The notes below the pieces were generated by a model that was not told the DNA's origin, searched no databases, and saw only the letters and a list, made by a program, of their open reading frames with translations. A program made the translations under genes and the position numbers. A DNA stretch of 64,000 nt. Source: Agrypnia vestita. Its lineage: Eukaryota > Arthropoda > Insecta > Trichoptera > Phryganeidae. How positions within the stretch are numbered: position 1 is the stretch's first letter; every line of letters begins with the position of its first letter. The stretch spans positions 173,040 through 237,039 of the forward strand of contig JADDOH010002586.1 of assembly GCA_016648135.1 (NCBI GenBank), written 5' to 3'. Shown here in pieces: positions 32,661 through 43,673 of the stretch.

Positions 32661-32750
32661 ATCTTGCCCTTCGTTGTATTGTTTATGTATTAAAAAGATT
32701 CTGTAATTTAATAATTTAAAAATATTTTTTTCAATCGATAAAAATAATAT

Positions 32751-33525
32751 TGTCACGGGTCACAACTTAATCAGCGATTTATTAATTACTGATTAATAAA
32801 TAAATAAATGAACAAAGTCACTTAACACGAATTTAACATAAACACTATTCCTCAAATCACACTATTTCGTCACTAAGGCCAAAATTAAGATGGAGCGACA
32901 ACGTCCTCAAAGACATATCTGCCTTGAAGCTTCTGAACTGGAGAGAGCTAGCACAAAACCGAAATAAGTGGAGGAAGACTCTTGAGCTAGCACAAAACCG
33001 AGATGAGTGGACCAAGACTCTTGAGGTGGCTAAGACTCACCAGGGGTTGTGGAGCCGAGAGTGATGATGATGATATTTCGTAAACTATCACATATCATTT
33101 ATGAATACTTTATTATCGCTGAGACCACTTTATTTAACTTTTTTACTAGAACATTCCATCCAATTCTCGCTCGTTATTATTGCATTTATTCATTTCGTCA
33201 CTTAGATAAGAACTCGTTTGATTATTTTGCTCGTACCTGCACGTACTTTACCCCAATTGAAATGTAAAAACAACGATCCCTTTTGCACGGCGCGATGCAG
33301 CATTATGTACGCGATACGCTGTTCTTTCGAACTTCTTAAATTATTATATTCATTTCTAGTGTTTAGGAGAAGGTTCCCATCGCTTCTAGGTTGTTCCAGG
33401 CGACTCCCAAATGTTATAGATAACCCTAGATTGTTCTAGAGCGTCCTTGATCCTTCCTTAGTGTTATGACATATTACAAGAGATTCGGACAGTTTGCAAT
33501 TTTTTCTGCTTACCATTTCGTTATA
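32751..33525 (-). mobile_element. Solo LTR, TGTMACG family, copy 4, interrupted
   Basis: The minus strand starts near TATAACGAAATGG (33525) and ends CCCGTGACA (32751). ATAT on both sides (32747-32750 and 33526-33529) fits a 4-bp target duplication, but the context is AT-rich. A 203-bp retroelement fragment splits it at 32871-33073. Without that and its duplicated target the LTR is about 560 bp, like the other copies. Confidence 0.8.
32871..33073 (+). mobile_element. 5'-truncated non-LTR retroelement nested in the LTR
   Basis: The insert is flanked by an 8-bp duplication TATTTCGT (32863-32870 and 33074-33081). It reads in one open frame from 32876 to a TGA at 33062-33064: RPKLRWSDNVLKDI, then LNWRELAQNRNKW, then a second ELAQNRDEWTKTLE and KTHQGLWSRE. 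This is the C-terminal GRPKxRWxD and AxxRxxW region of non-LTR ORF2 proteins. A 39-bp tandem duplication repeats the ELAQNR segment. The 3' end is a (TGA)n tail directly after the stop. Only about 63 codons arrived. Confidence 0.85.
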
Positions 33526-33529
33526 ATAT

Positions 33530-34865
33530 AAATTTTGGTGTGACACCTTTATCATGGTAAGCATATAAATAAAATAACACATTAAAGTGTACAAGGCAAA
33601 AATGATATGCCAGAACAGAAAAGTTAGGCATTTTATCCTCCCTGCCTAGAAATGACGCGATTCTGAAATGAGCATTATTTAATAAAGATATTAAAAACAC
33701 GTTATACATACTTCAAATTCAAGGGCAATTACAACACTTGCCAGCAGAAAAAATAAAATTTATTTCTCATTAAATTCCATTCTTGAAGTGATTTGAATAT
33801 GTATAATATTTGTACACTTTAACTAATATATAAATCAATTTTAAAATAATCTGTAGGTACATCTCGCTTCTTTAACTATTAAGTAAATAAGTCTTTAAAT
33901 ATTATAACCATATACCTACCTGCATATGTTTGTACTCGTATCAAACAGTGCAAAGAAATTATTGGAGAAGAATAATTGTAATTTGACTTTTAATTCCCAT
34001 TGTTATTTACAGTTATTATAAAAATATATTTGCATTCTTCAAATAGTTTTTCATTTTCAAATATGTCGGTATTTAATATTTCTAGGAATATTTCCAAGTT
34101 TCAATAAAATTGCGCGTGTCCCCAGAAGAAGACTGCTATTCATCTTGACAATCATAAAAAGTCTACTCCTCGAAGAGTTGGAGCATGACGTCATATCCTG
34201 TTAGCTGTCCTTACTATCCAATCCATTTCCGGGGCGAGACCCTTCCATTTCCCCACACTGAGGGTAGGTATTTATAATGCCTACAAATCCCCTCAGAACC
34301 TGCGCTTGCCAAAATTGCGATGGCGTGGAACCTTTATACATATTTAGTCACAGTCATGCTTCGTGTCAAACACAGTTCTGAGAGCTAAGCCATCAGATCT
34401 AGGTTCATGTATCTGGTAAAATTCAGTTTATGTAACCTTAATTCTAAATAAATATCAGAGTTAAGTCAAAGTTTTATTACAGACATGCAAAGCCAAATCA
34501 ATCAAAAATAGTATACTGCAGCAGTATACTATTTCTAGCTGGTGAAAAAATTGCTATTGACATATTAAAACCTTGCGATGCAATGTGAAACTTTTACAGC
34601 ATTCTCTGCTCAGTGTTCTCAGACTCATCTCTCTCAGTCAACTCAGACTCAGAAGTCATCTTTAGACTCAGATACTTTAAATGCAAGATTCACACTTGCA
34701 TTGATTGCTTTTACGGAGATGTTTGCCGATAAAACTTTATGAAAAATATGAGTTCAGTTTTTAGAACACATTTGGCTTGTTGACGATTGTTGACTAAATT
34801 TTTGTAATAATTACCTCTTCTGATTTATTTTAATCTAAATGGTGTAAAGAATTAGCGAGTGCTAA
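33530..34865. other. Unique stretch, nothing recognised
   Basis: AT-rich. About 34610-34675 repeats AGACTCAG/CTCAGTC-like words irregularly. Around 34160-34320 the sequence is less AT-rich without motifs. Confidence 0.4.
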
Positions 34866-35410
34866 ACGAGGGATATAAAAACAAAAGCAGCAATATCCTA
34901 CTGAGGTGTTTCTGAGAAAGCCTGCTTCTATTCGAGGAAATTTCTCTGGAATCTATGAAACTTAAATCTTATTTGGAATATTTTTCGCCTGATTTTCACA
35001 TCGATTTCCCTTTAATATACCTACATGTATAAATAAATATTCAACTTTTAAATGTAGATATTGCAATGTTTGCTACCAAATAATGGAATGAAATTGTTTA
35101 GTTTTCTTTTGCTATTTACATTATTGCTCCCTTTGCTATGATACTTCAGTCTTAAAATGACATCAATTCTCACTTTAATATGGATTGGCCAATTTGTTTA
35201 GTTGAAGTGGATATTACCGTCTGATTTTTACACCACACGGATATTACTGTCTTTGCTTTTAATAGAGACTTGGAAACATGATTTTGGAAGGGATAGAGCT
35301 ATATTTCCAATAAAAACGCGAATTCAGTACATTCTAGATTAGCAATCCTCTGTAACTCTATTGAAAAAAAAATTTAAATTTTTGAATATTGTTGCATTTG
35401 CTTTTATATC
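34866..35410. mobile_element. Family M MITE fragments
   Basis: GGGATATAAAAACAAAAGCAGC at 34871 (spread over two words) and ATTGCTCCCTTTGCTATGAT at about 35122 look like opposed ends of one family M copy. GAAACATGATTTTGGAAGGG (35272) and TTGTTGCATTTGCTTTTATA (about 35388) are the inner and end segments of another. Both are decayed; boundaries approximate. Confidence 0.5.
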
Positions 35411-35719
35411 TCTCAAATAAAATGTGCATTATAAACGTAAAAATATTACCTCTTTTCACTTTTTTAATAAAAAATATTATTTTTTGGTAAAAGAATTATT
35501 CTTAATACTGATAAATTATATACAACTCTTTTTTTTTTTAAGAAAACATTTAAAACCATATTTTCTAGAGTTCAATATCTAATTTATCTCTCTAGAATTT
35601 TATACACATCACATATTGCAATTTCAAAACTTCCATAATAATTATAGTTATGTCGATATTTATGTAGTTAGTTTAAAAAAATCAGTCAGTGCAATACCAT
35701 CAAAATCTAATCAAGTAAT
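35411..35719. other. AT-rich stretch, nothing recognised
   Basis: No gene or repeat identified. Confidence 0.4.
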
Positions 35720-35832
35720 TGAGGTAATATATATAGTTTATATATATATATAGTTAGTAGATATATTATATTTATACTATATATCTATATATATAGATAT
35801 TATCATATATATTATATTCTGTTAAATCTAAG
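35720..35832. repeat. TA-rich microsatellite with imperfect palindromes
   Basis: Interrupted TA tract with mirror and inverted patches (TATATCTATATATATAGATA). Confidence 0.85.
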
Positions 35833-35967
35833 GCTTTCACATTCACGGGTAACAATATATGTTAGTTCTAACTACTTTGGGGGAACCCCCGCGTCAAATT
35901 CTGGTGTCAGGACCAGTCGTCTGCCGACGTTTCGAACAGATCTCACGTTCATCTTCAGGGCGCCTGA

Positions 35968-35969
<2 letters not shown>
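35833..35969 (-). mobile_element. Penelope-like tail with hammerhead-like core
   Basis: Minus strand: CTGAAGA (35958-35952), one T, a 4-bp hairpin (GAAC/GTTC with a 9-nt loop), GAAA (35933-35930), CGTCGG. It continues GACTGGTCCTGACACC and ends near GTGAAAGCCTTAGA, a segment familiar from Penelope-like terminal repeats. It lies between two TA tracts. Confidence 0.55.
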
Positions 35970-36006
<37 letters not shown>

Positions 36007-36014
36007 TATATACA
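35970..36014. repeat. (TA)n microsatellite
   Basis: TA tract of about 17 uninterrupted units, then TAATTATATATACAC. Confidence 0.95.
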
Positions 36015-36087
36015 CTAACTAACCGGTAACTGAGTGATTCATTACATCACATATCTAACAGCCGAAGTTGTTTTTTTAACAATATTC

Positions 36088-36782
36088 TCGTTGGTCAATT
36101 TAATGTTTTACTCGCATTTAATACATGGTGTAATAAAATCAGTCCACAGCACCTTACAGGTAGATTCCTGCCTAAATCGTGAGTCAAAAATTTTCAAGCA
36201 ACAATGTCCTAATAGCAATAATTTTGGAGATAATCATTTTTTCATCAATACTTCTGAATTATTTCCGTAAATGATCGATTATCAATAAACTAACCTACAT
36301 TGATTATAAAAAAATCCGTCGCTTTTACACAAGTCAAATAAAAAGTTAAAAACCTTGCAAAAACTTCTAGTTCAAATTTTTTAATGGTTTTAAACATTTT
36401 ATTTGATTAGTATTAAAGCTTATGAAAATTTAATATTCGATATAAGTGAATTTATTGAGTATCCAACACCTTCTGATATTTTTAAAGAATAACTTTAAAA
36501 CTTTAACAGGTCAAGAGGCCCAATTACTGAAGCTAACACATCACAAGATTGAATAAATCAATAATTGTGATATCACCTGGAATTGAACCTGGAACTCTCG
36601 ATGTGAGAAGTCAGTAGCATACCCACTGAGATAAGAGGGCCGTCGTTTTTTTTACAGAAAATAAGCCATAAATAAGGAAAAACAATAATCGTCGAATTCA
36701 CTTCGAATTCGAAGATATTTTGAATCAGCTCTGTTACACCCTGTATTAAATGCGAGAAAAACATTAAATTCCCTTACGAGAA
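36088..36782. repeat. Inverted segment pair
   Basis: AATTTAATGTTTTACTCGCA and TTTAATACATGGTGTAA (36095-36135) reappear complementary at about 36735-36775 (TTACACCCTGTATTAAATGC). Arms of about 60 bp lie some 600 bp apart and enclose the SINE at 36490-36641. They may be two copies of a small MITE, or one element carrying the SINE. Confidence 0.6.
36490..36641 (-). mobile_element. tRNA-derived SINE, family S1
   Basis: The minus-strand head (36641 to 36570) has an A box (TATCTCAGTGGGTATGC) and a B box (GGTTCAATTCC) and ends AGGTGATATCACA. The body TGTTAGCTTCAGTAATTGGG then CCTCTTGACCTGTT parallels the copy at 4477. Confidence 0.7.
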
Positions 36783-38614
36783 GAGTGAGGTGTCTAGAGC
36801 AACCCTTATTGGTTTTGGTCAAAAATTAAATAAATAAAATAGCCCCACCCGACCGCACCACATTTGGATCGTCCCAACCCTCTTGCGCCCTGACGGTCGC
36901 AACTACCCCGGGGTGGGTCAACCTCACCCGCCGACCCACACACTCAAAGGATCAAGCGGGGGTTGGATCGCGGATAGGGGTGGATTGTGGGAGGCTGGGG
37001 GTGGCCGGGAGGGGGCAGCCTAGCAACAGCCCTAGCAACCGGCCAGGACCACACCATATATCACTCCACGACCAACCCGTACATGTGTGTGTGTTGTGTA
37101 TTGTGTGTGGGTGTGTTTGTGTATGGACATGTGAAGGCACACTTCTTGCACGTACAGTATTTCTAGAGAAGCGTTTTTGTTTCGTGGAAAGGTTTATTGT
37201 ACGCCATGTGTTTACGTACATAGGTATTATGTGTTGAGATGCGAACTGTGGAAGAGTTATGTTTGAAAGGTTGCACAACAGACTATATATTTTTTAATGA
37301 GGTATATAGAAAATACGTAATATATATTATGAAACATATATATTATGGACATAATAATAATAGTAATAGTAAGTATTTGTTTTAGTATATGGGGAGGTTA
37401 TTAAAGTCTCAAGCATTCCATATATATATATATTTAATTTTAATACAAGCAAGTACCTATATAAGGTAATTAACATAACATTTATCAGATTTTTAATGTA
37501 TCAAAAATCAGTACTTTTGTTTTATAGATAAACAAAAGTGCTCCAAAATGTAAAAATTAAATGGAAGTTCTTTTCTGTCCCGCTTAATATCTAATGATTA
37601 AAAAATTAATCTTAAAATATAAGATATATATATGTAAGATATATTTCGAGAATTAATGTGTGAAATAATATATTTGTTTAGAATAATATTTTCCGTAGCA
37701 TTATATTAATAAGTGAGTTCATCTCACGCATTTGTCTACGTATACCCTAGCATATATAAATTGTTTTAAGTCTTGATTGGAAATTTATGATCTCACCCGG
37801 GCAGATATAACAAATGTTATGATTATATTTTGTCAACTGATATTTATAATATTTGCCTCGATAAATTAAAAATAACTAATAAAATAAAAATCCTATAAAG
37901 ATAGTGTAAAGATACCGATTTTTCGTAATTTGGCAATTATCGGTACAATATAAAAAAGTATCCGACAGATAAATGTAAGTTACTATTTATCGTTAAATTT
38001 AGATATTAATTTCTTAATTATAGTCATAATAATGGTTTAGTTCGTTACCAATATGGAAACATGTATCGTCGTTATTTAAAAACTGAATATTAAAATAATT
38101 ATATTTTTTTTCTTTTTTCATTTTAATGCATGTATTTCCTTAACTTGAGAAACTAAATAAAAGGCTATAGAACATAAGAAAATGATAAATCAATCACACG
38201 CAGGAAAACATTCCAATGCACTCGAGTCGGAATACGAGACCCCTACGGAAAACCATCAATTTTAATCACAAGAGGGCTGCAGGGGATATATCCCATTTCC
38301 GCGGAGGCTCTCAGCTACCCCTTAGCAATTTAGCCACCCCGCCTTATCGGCAACACCCCCGATAAACTGAAAAACCTACCCCTAGCCGGTGCCCGGTATC
38401 GAGGAGTTCGCCTGAATGCGTTCAGACCACAAATACTTGCACCGCCAGCATTCTAAAAATGTTACTCCACGCAAGGGGTTGAAAAAGTTATTCTCCGCGC
38501 CATTAAGATAATTTATTTTGTTTGGTTGGGTGTACAGATTTTGATAATTAGAATATTGGCTTTGAAAATTATTCTACTAAATACGAATAAATTTGTTTTC
38601 ATTCATTAATTGTG
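36783..38614. other. Unique stretch with GC-rich islands
   Basis: 36840-37035 is GC-rich with G runs (GGCTGGGGGTGGCCGGGAGG). 37083-37125 is a GT-rich microsatellite. 37411-37432 is a TA tract. 38205-38480 is a less AT-rich block with no coding relic. No gene seen. Confidence 0.45.
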
Positions 38615-38840
38615 GGGTATAAAAGCAAAGGGAGCAATATATCAAAAAAATTAATGCATTCATCGCGGATTACTAATTTATAATATACTGAATTCGAGAT
38701 TTTATAGGAAACATGATTTTGGAAGGGATAGATTCATGAAATCTAGAATTAAGCTCATTCTAAATTAGTAATTCTCGATGTCTGCATTCAAAACATTTTT
38801 TTTTGGATGTTGTTGCTTTTGCTTATGCCCGTTTAGTTAT
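38615..38840. mobile_element. Palindromic MITE, family M, both ends present
   Basis: The left end GGGGTATAAAAGCAAAGGGA (38621) and right end GTTGCTTTTGCTTATGCCC (38810-38829) are inverted matches with small differences. Inside, GCGGATTACTAATTTATAAT and AAATTAGTAATTCTCGATGT pair as subterminal arms. About 225 bp, no coding capacity. Confidence 0.75.
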
Positions 38841-39970
38841 GATCCATTAAAACATTTTTACAATTCATACTTCACACACGCTCATTTTATTATTTTGTCA
38901 TGAAGAGAATATAAATAGTCGTAATGAATATTCATATTGGATGTAGTCATTATTTATCAAATATATAACCAACTGTTGTAACCGAGTTTAATGTGTTTAA
39001 TAAATTATTTCTTAAAACGTTCATAACAATATTCGTCATTTATCCGCTCCTGCGAAACGGATGAACATCAAAAAGGACGAATGAAATTAATTTTTCCAAA
39101 ATAATTAACTAAGAATGGTTTAATCCATTCCTAGCCAAGAATTTTGCCTATCTATACTTAAACAAAAAATTCTTTTGAAAGTATACTGTCAGTCTACGCA
39201 AATAAATTTTTAAACATATGTACCTTTTGGATAAAATAACAATGAAAGTTGTTAAGAGTTTTTATTTTATAGAGGTTGGGCTTTTATTTGAAAGGGAAAT
39301 CACCTTCCACTATAATATCAGGTAATGTTAAATCTGATTATTGAAGTCCTGAGGGTTCACCAATATTTGTTTTTCAAAAAACTAAAACAAGTGCCCAAAC
39401 ACATCATCAATTGATTTGATACAGTGACTTTTGGGTGCCATTCCTAAACAAAACATTTTTATATTTGGTTTAAAAAATTATTATAGAAAAATTACAATAA
39501 TAAAAGTATCTGACTTTCTTAGTATTTAAATAATTTAATACATTTTGTACAGTATATTGAAATAAATAATTAAAAATGCACTGTTTACAGTATTATTTTG
39601 AAATACAATACGCATCCTTGTACCACTGTCCACTGAAATAATTAATCCTGTCTTGATTTTATCCCTAAAATACCGTCTCTAATTAAACAATTACAGCACA
39701 CCCTTATCGTGTGTGCAGGACTCTTTATATAAAATCGATACCCAGTTTTCCAAAGAAAATCCTAAGCCTTATCAAAAATGGATACGGTATCAGAGAGGCA
39801 TATTATACATAACGTGTGATGTATGAACAGTGTTTCGGGTAGATTTTACAAACCCTCTTTCATTCCGGAGCCAACGCGCTTTTAAAATATCGCATTTTTA
39901 CAAGTCAAGTAAAAATATTCTGGGATATTTTCAATATTCATACGTAATATGCAAAATAATTAATACGGTT
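38841..39970. other. AT-rich stretch, nothing recognised
   Basis: A small hairpin (GCACAC, 7-nt loop, GTGTGTGC) lies at about 39696-39717 ahead of TATATAAAA. No gene. Confidence 0.4.
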
Positions 39971-40045
39971 TTAAAAACTTCACAGAACTTTGTTCTGAAA
40001 AATTACAACTTTACAAATATGAATGCGTTCTCGAATTTAAAATCG
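39971..40045 (+). mobile_element. SINE S2 body fragment
   Basis: CACAGAACTTTGTTCTGAAA, then ACAAATATGAATGCGTTCTC: the 3' part of family S2, as at 18755-18820. Confidence 0.7.
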
Positions 40046-40194
40046 GTTTTATCAAATGTGTCCAAATAAAATAAATTAATTGTTTAATTCTGGCGTCCAT
40101 CTAGTGGTAGTATTACAAAGTAATTTGAATTACCGTATCAAAAAAAGTGGATTGCTCTATGGACAAAAATAAAAATTAATCAATTAATAAAAAT

Positions 40195-40345
40195 GAGAAT
40201 CACATATAAGGTCGATATATTGACGGAAATCTACAAGGCTCATATAGCTTAGTTGTCCCGGGTTCAAATCCCGGTAGTAGCCAAAATATTTTTTCGTGGA
40301 TTAGATTTTTCTGTATGTCTTTCTATTTGATTAATTAATTTGGTT
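40195..40345 (+). mobile_element. tRNA-derived SINE, family S2, head with internal deletion
   Basis: CACATATAAGGTCGATATAT (the 5' leader also next to the 18558 head), CATATAGCTTAGTTG (A box), then directly CCCGGGTTCAAATCCCGG (B box) and TAGTAGCCAAAATATTTTTT. About 30 bp between A and B boxes are missing compared with the copy at 18558. Confidence 0.8.
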
Positions 40346-40389
40346 TTATTATTTTTTATTTAAAATAATATTAAATGTATCGACGATCC

Positions 40390-40970
40390 CTCGTAGATAG
40401 AAGAAAAAACTTCTGGAGAAGTTTCTCTCATAAACACAACGTCTACGTCTACGTCTCTCCATAGACCGCTGTGTACATTTGTTTATTTATGGTAATAGCA
40501 GTAAGTATCATTGTTTCTACACCATACATAATCACAAGGAGGATACATGTTTTAAAGACTTATCTTCATTCATAATGGCAATAAGCAAATTCATAATGAG
40601 CTTCCCAAAAGCTGCCCAACCCAGTCCAATTCCTCTGGATATTTCTGACGTTTGATTGTTTTTTCATAATTTTATTTTATTTCCGAGATATATGCATTAA
40701 TTAACAGCTTCAGTTTATTGTTTTCGATCTGTATATTGCTGTTTTGTAGGATTCATCATTTTTGTTTTTCCAGTATCCATTTCTAGACCGATCTTTAGGG
40801 AAGCGTCATGGAGTTCTTTTATCGTGGAACTAAGTTCTTTCAGATCACCACTGAGAGTACTTCGTCATTTGCAAAACGAAGATGATTTAAGCATACTCCA
40901 TCAATCTTTATCCCTTTATTTTCCCAATTCAATATTTTTATATAAATACATAGCTTCCACTTGAGATTTT
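40390..40970 (-). pseudogene. RTE-like RT palm-domain relic
   Basis: Minus-strand translation: INGVCLNHLRFANDEVL (the LRFADDIVL active-site strand, with the first active-site Asp changed to Asn in this copy), then ELHDASLKIGLEMDTGKTKMM, then YLGNKIKL and EISRGIGLGWAAFGKL. These follow each other in the order of RTE-type enzymes. Two stops interrupt the VxCIYLG part. The upstream end near 40970 and the C-terminus are missing. It is a different copy from 24216-24960, which covers YLGHKI onwards. Confidence 0.8.
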
Positions 40971-41102
40971 CATCAACGGATAAAAAATTTGAAATACACA
41001 TAAACTACAAAAAATGCATTTTTCTTATATATAAAAAGAAAAAATGAGTCAGTAAAAACATAAATTCTTTACCGTAATAAGACAGAATTTGAAAAATATG
41101 CA

Positions 41103-41235
41103 GCCCTCAGGGAGGGCAAGATACTGGCTTTTTACACCGAGGGTTCCGGGTTCGATTCCCGGTGAGGTCACAGTAAAAATATGGGTTGTGGTTCGCTTCT
41201 ATATTGACCGTCATGACTAGAGCCTCCAAATATTC
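41103..41235 (+). mobile_element. tRNA-derived SINE, family S1
   Basis: The head contains GAGGGCAAGATACTGG, a perfect T arm (CCGGGTTCGATTCCCGG, 41147-41163) and GAGGTCACAGT. The body beyond about 41190 is diverged. Confidence 0.7.
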
Positions 41236-41921
41236 GTGATTCCAACTATTCGAATATCAAATACTTAATGATAATATATTCGAATATCCGAATATATTCG
41301 TAAAATTTTTAAGAAAGGAATAATTTACTTCGAATGATAAATACTGATAAATACATTTTATATATTAAAAAAACATAATAATTGAAGAGAATTTATTTAC
41401 TATATTTTTTTTAATTATGTGTTATAAAAACAATAAAAACCATATTGAAAAATAGTGTTAAATTTAGAAATACAAATTTAAAAAAAAAACAAGTATCTTC
41501 GTCGGCTCAAGTATTTATGAAAGCTAAATAAGTACTAAAGAATAATAGAAAGCCGACTCCATCGTTGACAAAACAATTTATTATAAGTGGTTGTTGTCAT
41601 AAAACTATAAAGATAAGCAGAATACATAAAAAAAGCAAATGCAAAAAATGTCCGACAAAGGCGTTTACATCTTTGATGTCTGTCTTCCATATAGGCGATA
41701 GCGGTACTAAAAAATCGTATACCTGAGTCAATGAATGCTTGCATATGACTTCCAGGACTTGTTTCGTTTAGAAAAAGCCAGCTAATACCCCTGTGGCTAC
41801 CCTATTAATATTTCCATACATGTTTCCTATACCTATATAAATTGCTTCGTCTATTTCTGCTGTTATTTATATCAATGAAAAAAGTAAATGTTCATACAAA
41901 CACACAATAATTATTTTTATT
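41236..41921. other. AT-rich stretch, nothing recognised
   Basis: 41225-41300 repeats ATTCGAATAT words several times. No gene. Confidence 0.4.
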
Positions 41922-41922
41922 A

Positions 41923-42095
41923 CTAGCTGCAACCCGTCAAAAATGACGGTACTTTTACATGTAAGTTCCTTAGGAATAAGTATTTATTTAATTATATAAA
42001 AAAAAGAAAAATATATATTATAAAGAAATTACGGACTTTACACGACGTTACGAAGGATCGATGGACGGACAGACAACGAAATTATTATAATTGGA
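41923..42095 (-). mobile_element. Helitron-like 3' end
   Basis: On the minus strand a perfect 6-bp hairpin (CCGTCA, 4-nt loop, TGACGG; 41949-41934), 7 nt, then CTAG (41926-41923), inserted before T. That is the end structure of Helitrons. The body shares GAAATTACGGAC, TTACGAAGGATCG and GACGGACAGACA with 9217-9480 and 30905-31090. The 5' end is not defined and no Rep/helicase is present. Confidence 0.65.
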
Positions 42096-42117
42096 ATAAA
42101 AATGCGGTAAAAAAGTT

Positions 42118-42522
42118 TGTGGCATTTCATACCACAATTCATAAACAATCAATCTAAGCCACACACACACGTGCGTGGCAAGAATGCCACACAAGCAGAT
42201 CGAGGCATGAGCAAGGTACACGAGCTGTATACAGGTCATTGCACCATCAGAAAATTCCGACGATTCATCCACTCACACAGTCAGACTTCAAGAGAGTTTT
42301 TTGTTCGAAAATTGGTATAAAAAGCAGCCCACGCCCTATATGGGCATGTCAGTCTTCCATCAACCCCCGGCATAAGGCCGGAGGCTCTCGCCCTTCGAGT
42401 ATCTATCATTGTCTTTGTACCTAATCGTACTCATGCATAACTTGTACTTGTTTTATCGAGATAATAAAATCATCAAGCATTGTACAACTTTAGAGATTTC
42501 CCGTCTCATGACGGGTGGCGAC
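42118..42522 (+). mobile_element. Candidate LTR with primer-binding-like site
   Basis: Starts TGTGGCATTTCATACCACA (42118, itself an inverted repeat). It carries TATAAAAAG (42316-42324), an arthropod initiator-like TCAGTC (42349-42354) and AATAAA (42463-42468), and is followed by TGGCGACC (42515-42522), which matches the start of the tRNA-Arg-type primer site used by several Gypsy elements. The unit does not end in CA. No gag or pol follows and no second copy is in the window, so the call is tentative. Confidence 0.4.
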
Positions 42523-43188
42523 CTAAAAGCAGTTTCTCCAAAGTACCTCCAACACCATCCTCAACCAAAAACCCCCAAAAGTTAAAAGCAACGAAAACGT
42601 ACGAAATCTGCGCCGGTGGCCAAAATCGAAGAGGCTTTTAAAATACGTCACCGAGTTATCTTCCTCAATACAACCGCCGCGCAGCCTTGGCAGCCATTTT
42701 GATTGATTGTCCCTCCTTCCGCAATTTCCAGATAACTCTCCTGTACGCACGAGCATTATGTGAGTCGTTACAAAGAAGTCCCGAACCAATCCATCATTCC
42801 ATTTTCCATCACGTGTGGGGTGGGGGTGATCAGGTGGGCGGGGCGGGGAAGGCTTCGAGCCGGCGCCCACCCCCTAAATAAAAAGCAAAGTGATTTTTAA
42901 ACATGTTAGTCTCAGGTTCTTCAAGATGGTGAGTTTTTTGCGAGTCGGTAAATGCGTAGTCAATTAACATGTTATGGATTGACTGTAAATTCAATGTAAC
43001 ATTTTTTTGCGTTGGTAATCTATCAATCGGTAATTAATGTGCGAAAAAATACAGATCGAACTTTCAAAGTTTTTAAAATTTTACATTCTAATGAAATTAA
43101 TGAAACCTTTAAAAGAATTAAGGATGTTTTAAAATTTGCAGAAAGGGAGGAATGTATTTTTTTTTATCCATATATTATACATTTTTAT
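42523..43188. other. Unique stretch with a G-rich island
   Basis: 42815-42860 has G runs (GGGGTGGGGGTGATCAGG). A 115-codon minus-strand open frame (42523-42870) has proline/arginine-rich composition and no motif. Possibly the leader of the candidate LTR element. Confidence 0.4.
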
Positions 43189-43303
43189 TAAGGCCTGAAT
43201 TCAGAGTTAATATTAAGATGATTTAAAGTTAAAATAACACTTTTAAGGCTTACCTTACTTAACCTTCAAATCATCTAAGTATTGACTCTGAATTCGGGCC
43301 TAA
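43189..43303. mobile_element. Short palindromic MITE, ~115 bp
   Basis: Left arm from AGGCCTGAATTCAGAGTTAA (43191) and right arm to TTGACTCTGAATTCGGGCCT (43301) pair over about 42 bp with a few mismatches, with a loop of about 28 bp. TTA/TAA flanks both ends. Confidence 0.9.
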
Positions 43304-43673
43304 GTCTCTATGTTGACATAGAAAATTATTGTTTTTTTTTGCTTTCCATACCTCTCTATTCTTTTATATCTAGTAGGTTATGGTAATTATGTTTTTTTTA
43401 CTTTGTATATCTTTTTATTTTATATCATCACTATTTGGACCATCTGATTTGGAGCGTATGTGACATGCGTATGTATAGAGAATCATGCAAAAAAATGCCT
43501 CTTACACCCCATCATTATTTGCGCCATTTGCTAGCATAAGTGCTGGACATTGTTACATAGAGAATTAAGTTGTTGATATCAATAGAAAATAACGGGATTA
43601 AAATATAATACATTGTAATATATGAGTAAGTTCAAAATGCTTAGTTAAAATTTAATCACAGCAAAATATATAA
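43304..43673. other. AT-rich stretch, nothing recognised
   Basis: No gene or repeat identified. Confidence 0.4.

Noticed and set aside
37083..37237. Cysteine/valine-rich frame across 36980-37237
   Set aside because: Translation of a GT-rich microsatellite and a G-rich island.
41103..41172. tRNA gene with perfect T arm
   Set aside because: The A box and acceptor stem are not tRNA-like and the body matches SINE S1.
42523..42870. 115-codon proline/arginine-rich frame
   Set aside because: Lies over a G-rich island and possible LTR leader; no motif.
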